Source: Sphingobium sp. (GTDB taxonomy: Bacteria > Pseudomonadota > Alphaproteobacteria > Sphingomonadales > Sphingomonadaceae). Taken from it: a stretch of 64,000 nt of DNA. Of the stretch, positions 58,994 to 64,000 are shown piece by piece; the first letter of the stretch is position 1, and every line of letters starts with the position of its first letter. Made by a program: the position numbers and the translations under genes. Below the pieces are notes generated by a model, which worked only from the letters and a program-made list of their open reading frames with translations, had not been told where the DNA came from and searched no databases. The stretch lies in NCBI GenBank assembly GCA_009360885.1, contig SPEL01000003.1, positions 1 to 64,000 on the forward strand. Reading direction: 5' to 3'.

Positions 58994-61468
58994 ATGGGCG
59001 GCATCCCTCCCTTTTTTGCGGGTGGCGGAGGTGTGAAGGCCAAATCCGCGACAGTTGAGGCCGACACAACCGGCGTAGTGCATCAACTGCGCGCTGGCCT
59101 GACCGCGCCGATAACGTGGAGCAGGCTGACAGGCCCCACTCGTTTCGGCGTGGCTGCATCGGGCGGGGTTTCTGTTAATCCACCCCTTGCTGCGGGAGAA
59201 AGCATCTCCGCCGTTGTGCGGGGGGTGAGCGGATCAACCGCCGTTGAGTTTCCCCAGACCTTGACGGGCCAGGCCCCTGCGCCAAATCCAGAACCGGGCG
59301 AAGTCATTATGGACTGGCGCGCTATCGCGACAGCAGTGACAGACCTGTCAGGTGCAGCCTTGCCGGACCTTGCTGGTCAGCAGACAGCGCCCACAGATAA
59401 AGCTCGGTCAGCCTATATCAACTCCGCAGCAGTCGGGGATATTGGTGTGGTCTATCACGTCGATGCTCACGATACCGACCTTATCCTGTCGTGGTGGGCA
59501 GCTACTGCACAGCTAACCTTTAGCGTCCTGATAGACGGGGTGGATACCGGCTTCGTCGAACTAAAGCCGAGCAGCACAACTTCTATATCTGGTAGGCGGC
59601 AATTCGCCGTTATCCCGGCAGGGGCGGCAAAGACCATCGCTCTTGTAGCGACAAGGGCGAGCGGGACATCCAGCATCCGGGTTTATCCGTTGCTCCATAA
59701 ACTGCCGCTCAACGGCAAAGCGCCGATTTTTGCGGGTTTCGGGAACAGTTTAACCCATTACTCGCTGGGGGATGGGACGACAGGTTTCGAAAGTGCGATG
59801 CAAGCTGCCGTGGCCGGTTCCGATCCACTTTGGCTCAACTTCGGCCTAGTCGCCGCCAATGTGGACACAATCAGCGCGGCTATTGGGCGGGTGGTCGCTG
59901 ATCCTCGCAGCGCGCTGATTAACTGTGTGCATCTGTTCGGTATCATCGGCGCGAACGTATCTTCCTCGCGGCCTTATACAGCAGGCCAAGCTGCTACGTT
60001 GTCCACCAAGTGTAACGCAGCGATCGACACCTGTGAGGCGGCGGGCTGGCGCGTCATCTTTGATGAGGTCTCCTATCGGCCTTACACCCCGGACGCACCG
60101 GCCGAAGACCCGGCCACCCAGACGAACGGCAGCGGGCCTTATAACCAAGCGGTCATCTGGCCGATTATCCGTGACCGCTACCCCGACCAGTGGGATGACA
60201 CATATCAGATGCCGCGAACTGGCACCTATCTTTATTACCTGTATCGCCGGGGATGGATCGGCGATGGGACCCACCCAAGTGAGGCATATTGGGCGGGTTT
60301 CCAAGCGCATCACGCAGCCTCGTGGTATATTTGGGTGCTGACAGGTTTATGGTCCTCCCCCCAGATCGAGCAGAGAATTGCGACGGTTGAGGACAGCTTC
60401 TTGCAGTCGGATTATGACGAGGTGACTTACGCCCTCGTCTATGCCCCCACGAGCGCAGCAAAGACGGCCATCATCAACCGGCAGGTCGCAGTATACCCTC
60501 TGGTGTTGCTCAAAACCGCTAATCTGGCGGTGATTGAGGCAGAGACTTATCAGACATCTGAGACGATCAGCGCAGCACAGGATGCACTTGATCTGGCTGT
60601 TGCCGGGGGTGCGCCCACGGCCAATATGGCGGGGCTGGCCGGGACCACAGCGTTGCAGGCGCGGATCGATGCTCTCGACGTGCTGACGGTGACAAGGCGG
60701 CTGCGGATTAATTTAGGCGCGGCGGCATCGGCGGCTACTTACGACGCCACCAATAACACCGCGACAGGTCAACTTGTCTTGCGCGATTTCGCAGGGGCGG
60801 AGCCAGCGGCTACCGACATTATATTGGGATATAGCCCTGCAAACTCGACCAGCACGGTCAATGGTGTGCAGCAAGCGGTAGGAGTTGCACCTAATGATTT
60901 TAGCGGGTCTGAAATGCGGACTTATATCGGCAGCAATACCTCTGGTATCTGGGCCTGTGCGCTTTGTGGCCTGAGGCCTGATCGTAAGTATCGGTTTTAT
61001 CTCGCATCGGCGCGGGCTGGATCATCGGACAGGTCAATGCGCTGGACAGTGCGCGGGGTTAAGACACTACAGTCGGCGATTATTAACCCGGCAGGCGTCA
61101 GTATCATCGCACCTAACGCGGATGACAGCGCCCCGCCAATCGGCCCAATTACGCCGGTAAATGGTGCAGCATTTACGGCCTCTGCGAGCGCAGGCAGTGC
61201 GACTTTGACAGTGGCGGCGGTAACGTCAGGCCTGCTCGCCATCGGTCAGGTGATTAACCACCCGGCATTTCCCGCTGGCACAAAGATTATCGGCCAACCG
61301 GCAGCACAAACTGGCGCTTATACATGCGATCAACCCGCCACAGTTGCGGCGGCGGCAGTGACACCAGGCACGTCAACGGGATGGACTATTGCTATAAATG
61401 TCACAAATGCGGCGGGCAACACCAGCAGCACATTTGTCAATGGCATCATCGTTGAGGAGCTGGATTAG
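58994..61468 (+). CDS. Tail protein with SGNH/GDSL esterase domain
   Basis: 824 residues. SGNH hydrolase about 240-450: Ser252 in GFGNSLTHYS, Gly/Asn of block III in GIIGANVSS, Asp424 and His427 in GDGTHPSEAYW. A beta-rich N-terminal region and a C-terminal Ala/Thr-rich beta region flank it. Probably removes acetyl groups from a surface polysaccharide during adsorption. Placed at the end of the lysis operon, an unusual site for an adsorption gene. Ends in TAG. Confidence 0.82.
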   Translation: MGGIPPFFAGGGGVKAKSATVEADTTGVVHQLRAGLTAPITWSRLTGPTRFGVAASGGVSVNPPLAAGESISAVVRGVSGSTAVEFPQTLTGQAPAPNPEPGEVIMDWRAIATAVTDLSGAALPDLAGQQTAPTDKARSAYINSAAVGDIGVVYHVDAHDTDLILSWWAATAQLTFSVLIDGVDTGFVELKPSSTTSISGRRQFAVIPAGAAKTIALVATRASGTSSIRVYPLLHKLPLNGKAPIFAGFGNSLTHYSLGDGTTGFESAMQAAVAGSDPLWLNFGLVAANVDTISAAIGRVVADPRSALINCVHLFGIIGANVSSSRPYTAGQAATLSTKCNAAIDTCEAAGWRVIFDEVSYRPYTPDAPAEDPATQTNGSGPYNQAVIWPIIRDRYPDQWDDTYQMPRTGTYLYYLYRRGWIGDGTHPSEAYWAGFQAHHAASWYIWVLTGLWSSPQIEQRIATVEDSFLQSDYDEVTYALVYAPTSAAKTAIINRQVAVYPLVLLKTANLAVIEAETYQTSETISAAQDALDLAVAGGAPTANMAGLAGTTALQARIDALDVLTVTRRLRINLGAAASAATYDATNNTATGQLVLRDFAGAEPAATDIILGYSPANSTSTVNGVQQAVGVAPNDFSGSEMRTYIGSNTSGIWACALCGLRPDRKYRFYLASARAGSSDRSMRWTVRGVKTLQSAIINPAGVSIIAPNADDSAPPIGPITPVNGAAFTASASAGSATLTVAAVTSGLLAIGQVINHPAFPAGTKIIGQPAAQTGAYTCDQPATVAAAAVTPGTSTGWTIAINVTNAAGNTSSTFVNGIIVEELD

Positions 61469-61483
61469 TCTGACGACAGCAAA

Positions 61484-61513
61484 CTCGGCCTGATGATCGT
61501 CAGGCCGGGTTGT
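61484..61513 (+). terminator. Terminator hairpin after the SGNH spike gene
   Basis: CTCGGCCTGA pairs with TCAGGCCGGG (one G-T) around TGATCG, 15 bases past the stop. Followed by few T. A second inverted repeat GAGGCGGG/CCCGCCTC (about 61547-61588) may serve the convergent S gene. Confidence 0.6.
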
Positions 61514-61587
61514 CGTTGGTAGACAGCGCGAATAGGGATTTTATGGGAGGCGGGGATTTTTAGGAATCGCCGGTTGAAGCCCGCCTC

Positions 61588-62268
61588 TCATCCCAGCAGA
61601 TGATCTATGACCGCGTCGAGCAATTCGTCGCGGTCTTTTGCCGTCAGGCCCAGCAATTCGCGCTGGGGGTAATCAACCTCTTTTGCGTAGGGATTTGGCC
61701 TGTCCCGTCCGCCAAATTGGTGGACACCAGCGATTTCGCCCAGCAGGCCGACAAAGCCAATCCATGCTTCATCCCTGCCCTGCCCAGCCCGCAAATAGCG
61801 GCCTGTTTTGATTTTGCGAAACATGGCCTTGGCGCGGATAGTGCGCTTGCGCTGCAACTTGCCATCCCGCCCCTGTCCGTCGCGGGGATCCGGATCCAGA
61901 TGACGGATGATCTTGCTTCTGAAAAAAGTGCGGATGGCCCCGGCACGGCGATCAAAGCCGATAAATTTATCATCGCCCATGCCCTTCCACGATTTCATCA
62001 CGACAATCCGCGGATCTCCGAAGCCACCGCCGGGATACAGGAATTTCAGTTGCGGCCGGGATTGCTGGTCATCATCCTGTGGTGGTTTCCGCCGTGCATA
62101 GCGGGATCCATCAGGGTTTTGCTGACGCCCGATGCGCCTTTGATTTGACCGGCGCATGGTCTGGGCGATGTGGCGTTGCAGCTTTTTCTGTTCCGCGCCG
62201 CCCAAGGATTGCAGCATGGAGCCAACAAAATCCTCCAGCTCCTTAAAGCCCGCGTCAAACCCCGCCAT
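61588..62268 (-). CDS. S: Phage virion morphogenesis / tail completion protein (P2 gpS)
   Basis: 226 residues, gpS family: AGFDAGFKELEDFVGSMLQSL, QKKLQRHIAQTMRRSNQRRI, and GLLGEIAGVHQFGGRDRP. Needed for correct tail completion. Last gene of the head-to-tail operon, three bases after R. Confidence 0.9.
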   Translation of the reverse strand: MAGFDAGFKELEDFVGSMLQSLGGAEQKKLQRHIAQTMRRSNQRRIGRQQNPDGSRYARRKPPQDDDQQSRPQLKFLYPGGGFGDPRIVVMKSWKGMGDDKFIGFDRRAGAIRTFFRSKIIRHLDPDPRDGQGRDGKLQRKRTIRAKAMFRKIKTGRYLRAGQGRDEAWIGFVGLLGEIAGVHQFGGRDRPNPYAKEVDYPQRELLGLTAKDRDELLDAVIDHLLG

Positions 62269-62270
62269 GG

Positions 62271-62774
62271 TTAATCCTCATACCCTGTCCAGAATTCCGG
62301 CGGGATGGCATCGACCTTGCCCCAGATCTGGCGCAAGAGAACAGCGGGATCCGTCAGCGGCTCAAGCCCCGGCACAGGCGGTTCATCGCGGAAATGCATG
62401 TCATAGCCCGCGTTACTGTTCGGCAGCACATCCAACGCCTCTGACAATGGCAGTTTGATTTCAATATCGGCGGCCTGATCGTCAATCGGCTCCACCTTGA
62501 AACGGATCCGCTCTGTTCCGGTCTGATGATTTTGGATGACTTCGCGCTGCCACTGGCGCAGCCAAATGACGATCGGCAGGAATATCTGCGCCGGATGATA
62601 TCGGCAATCGGGCAAAGTGATTGTCGCCTCATAGCGCATTTCAAAGCCCAGATTGAGGCCGTCCCGCGTGGCGATGGAGCCGCCCTCCGCGTAAATATGC
62701 AGGGCCTCTGGGCTACGTTCAAGTTCCGGCAGCGCCGTTTTCAGATGGTCGCGCAGGCTGTTGAGTTTACGCAT
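62271..62774 (-). CDS. R: Tail completion protein R (P2 gpR)
   Basis: 167 residues: MRKLNSLRDHLKTALPELE and QIFLPIVIWLRQWQREVI are typical of gpR. Works with S in tail completion and head joining. Three bases after X. Confidence 0.92.
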   Translation of the reverse strand: MRKLNSLRDHLKTALPELERSPEALHIYAEGGSIATRDGLNLGFEMRYEATITLPDCRYHPAQIFLPIVIWLRQWQREVIQNHQTGTERIRFKVEPIDDQAADIEIKLPLSEALDVLPNSNAGYDMHFRDEPPVPGLEPLTDPAVLLRQIWGKVDAIPPEFWTGYED

Positions 62775-62777
62775 TGG

Positions 62778-62996
62778 TCAATCCCATAGTTTCACGATTT
62801 TCTGTTCTGGCACGGCGGCGGTCTGGACGGCGGGCAGGATGATGGCCTGCCCCTCCCGCAGAAAAGGGCCTTGATCGGCAAGGCCCCGGTTGAGTTCCAA
62901 CGCCTGTTCAACGACCGTTTCCGTCATGCCAAGCACCCGCCAGCACAGTTCATCCAGCGTTTCGCCCTGATGCGCGGTGGCGGTGAAGGTGGTCAT
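62778..62996 (-). CDS. X: Tail protein X (LysM-like, P2 gpX)
   Basis: 72 residues, LysM-type fold: AHQGETLDELCWRVLGMTE and FLREGQAIILPAV. Binds in or near the baseplate. Overlaps the next upstream gene by 4 bases. Confidence 0.9.
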   Translation of the reverse strand: MTTFTATAHQGETLDELCWRVLGMTETVVEQALELNRGLADQGPFLREGQAIILPAVQTAAVPEQKIVKLWD

Positions 62997-63214
62997 TTCT
63001 TGGCGGCGGGGCTGAGCGCCTTAACGCCATCCCATATGTCCCGCGATAATTGCCGGGCATCAGGCGTGGGGATCTTGATAAATTTGCCGTTTTTCATGGT
63101 CACAAAGACGCTTTCGGCGGGCTGGCCTTTGGCGCGATTGCCAATATCAGAAGGCTCCCAATGCGATATTTCGGCAATGTTGATGCCGACATCATTGATA
63201 TTGATCATGTGCAT
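62993..63214 (-). CDS. Small phage protein of unknown function
   Basis: 73 residues between L and X. Beta-rich middle (ESVFVTMKNGKFIKIPTP) and basic end. Not recognised; has no counterpart at this place in P2. Confidence 0.65.
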   Translation of the reverse strand: MHMININDVGINIAEISHWEPSDIGNRAKGQPAESVFVTMKNGKFIKIPTPDARQLSRDIWDGVKALSPAAKK

Positions 63215-63225
63215 TTTTCGGCCTT

Positions 63226-63702
63226 TCAGATCAGTTCTACCGTGGTGCGGTCTTTGCCCTTGATGGCGCGGATGGCCTGCAAGGCGTTGCGGCGATGGTC
63301 ATCCGCCCGCCAATCCAGTTCCCCGGCGCGGGCTTGCCCGGTGCCAGTGACGGTGACGTCCGCATGGGTTTCGGCAAGATCCGCCGTGGCGATACCGTAA
63401 ACGGCCTGACGCCAGCGCAGCACAAGGCGGCTTTCGTCCGCGATCTGGGTGGCAGGCACGTCGGCCAGCATTGTGTATCCGGCGGCCCGTTGCGTCGCCA
63501 GCCAGACCGCAAGATCATCCTCAACCGTCATCACCGCATTGATGAGCGCGGTTTTCACGCGGGCGGGCGGAATGAGTGTCCCGCCGATACGCTGGGAATC
63601 GCGGAAATGGTTGATGTCAATTTCCGGCCAGAACGCGCCAAAATCCAGCGTTTCACCGGGCGGCGAAGCGGCGGGCGCGGGGGATGAGATAAAGCCTGAC
63701 AT
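63226..63702 (-). CDS. L: Head completion/stabilisation protein L (P2 gpL)
   Basis: 158 residues: LDFGAFWPEIDINHFRDSQRIG and the LRWRQAVYGIATADLAETHAD segment match gpL, which closes the filled head. Upstream of the small unknown gene on the same strand. Confidence 0.9.
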   Translation of the reverse strand: MSGFISSPAPAASPPGETLDFGAFWPEIDINHFRDSQRIGGTLIPPARVKTALINAVMTVEDDLAVWLATQRAAGYTMLADVPATQIADESRLVLRWRQAVYGIATADLAETHADVTVTGTGQARAGELDWRADDHRRNALQAIRAIKGKDRTTVELI

Positions 63703-63805
63703 GCTGTCCCTTTCCTTAAAAAAGTGGGGGGTGGGGATCAGGATCTTGGTTTAGGCCGAGGCCCTCCGCGATCCTTCACCGCCCCCCAGACGCCGGGGGC
63801 GATCT

Positions 63806-64000
63806 CTATTCTTTGCTTTCGTCCGTTTCGGATGAGGTTTCATCCGTTTCGGTGACAGTTTCCGGGCTGGCATTTTTCTTCAGCCAGTTTTCCAGCTTCT
63901 CGACCTGTTTCACCCCGCCAATGGCCTTGTTGAGCGCCAGCGCCCGGCGCAGATGATCCAGCGCCTGAGAGCGCGCAGCATGGGCCGCACCGGCAATCGC
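63806..64000 (-). CDS. M: Small terminase subunit (P2 gpM), C-terminal part
   Basis: The last 64 codons of a gene that runs off the window edge: ARSQALDHLRRALALNKAIG and KQVEKLENWLKK, then an acidic Thr/Ser/Glu tail and TAG. The helical repeat before the end is typical of gpM. The start lies beyond 64000. Confidence 0.8.
   Translation of the reverse strand, partial: AIAGAAHAARSQALDHLRRALALNKAIGGVKQVEKLENWLKKNASPETVTETDETSSETDESKE

Larger units (their letters stand above)
30687..64000. mobile_element. P2-like temperate myophage prophage (left att to window edge)
   Basis: Begins at the broken tRNA-Arg with integrase and excisionase genes and continues through lysogeny, replication, contractile-tail, lysis and head-completion genes to the window end inside the small terminase gene. 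Tail gene content and order (V W, J I H G, FI FII E E' T U D; S R X L M) and an Ogr-type activator define a P2-type relationship. No transposase is present, so it is not Mu-like. Capsid, portal and large terminase genes must lie beyond the right edge. Confidence 0.95.

Noticed and set aside
1..64000. CRISPR arrays or insertion sequences
   Set aside because: No regularly spaced repeats and no transposase genes or terminal inverted repeats were seen.

Overview
The window reads as chromosome of an alphaproteobacterium, most likely of the order Sphingomonadales. The reasons are the tonB-exbB-exbD-exbD operon, the hom-glpX-recJ neighbourhood, spore-coat-U type fimbriae and a GapR/DUF2312-type protein. 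This is an inference from gene content and order; no rRNA or other marker gene is present. About the first 30.6 kb is host DNA and the rest, running off the right edge, is a P2-like temperate myophage prophage.

Host part. 0-3.3 kb: a decayed glnA start and a tonB/exbB/exbD/exbD operon on the minus strand. 3.5-10.8 kb: a secreted protein of unknown function, homoserine dehydrogenase, class II fructose-1,6-bisphosphatase, a two-gene ABC-2 exporter, recJ and tRNA-Glu. 11.2-20.2 kb: a sugar oxidation cluster (IlvD/Edd dehydratase, periplasmic mutarotase, FucP-like MFS transporter, FadR-type regulator, alpha-ketoglutarate-semialdehyde dehydrogenase, AraD1-family dehydratase, Gfo/Idh/MocA sugar dehydrogenase). 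Together these make a non-phosphorylating (Weimberg-type) route, probably from L-arabinose or a related sugar to 2-oxoglutarate. 20.4-26.1 kb: a chaperone-usher fimbrial operon whose tip gene carries an amber codon inside the signal peptide. 26.1-30.5 kb: M19 dipeptidase, MarR regulator and membrane-bound PQQ glucose dehydrogenase.

Prophage. Integration has cut a tRNA-Arg(CCT) gene in its anticodon arm; only the 5' half is present at 30644-30686. From the att site the minus strand carries integrase, an overlapping excisionase, a methyltransferase, an antirepressor, a structured RNA region, small proteins, a GapR-like protein, a primase-helicase, an Ogr-type zinc-finger activator, CII-like and Cro-like regulators. 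The CI/LexA-type repressor diverges from Cro across two matching operators. Downstream of the repressor, on its strand, lie three cargo genes of unknown function and a graveyard of gene fragments, then a toxin-antitoxin cluster. Next comes the P2-type late region: D-U-T-E'/E-FII-FI-W-V (minus), G-H-I-J (minus), two tailspike-type genes (plus), a lysis cassette plus an SGNH-esterase spike (plus), then S-R-X-(unknown)-L-M (minus, M cut by the window end).

How it works together. An Ogr/Delta homologue is encoded, and three near-identical inverted repeats sit before V, between J and the first spike operon, and before the lysis operon. They look like the activator-dependent late promoters of this phage. 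E/E' keeps the P2-type -1 frameshift. Lysogeny control seems layered: CI/Cro, an antirepressor, and upstream of it an RNA region whose central block can pair with either of two flanks, resembling the c4/ant logic of P1. The repressor-linked cargo genes and the truncated regulator copies around them are the most novel part of the window.
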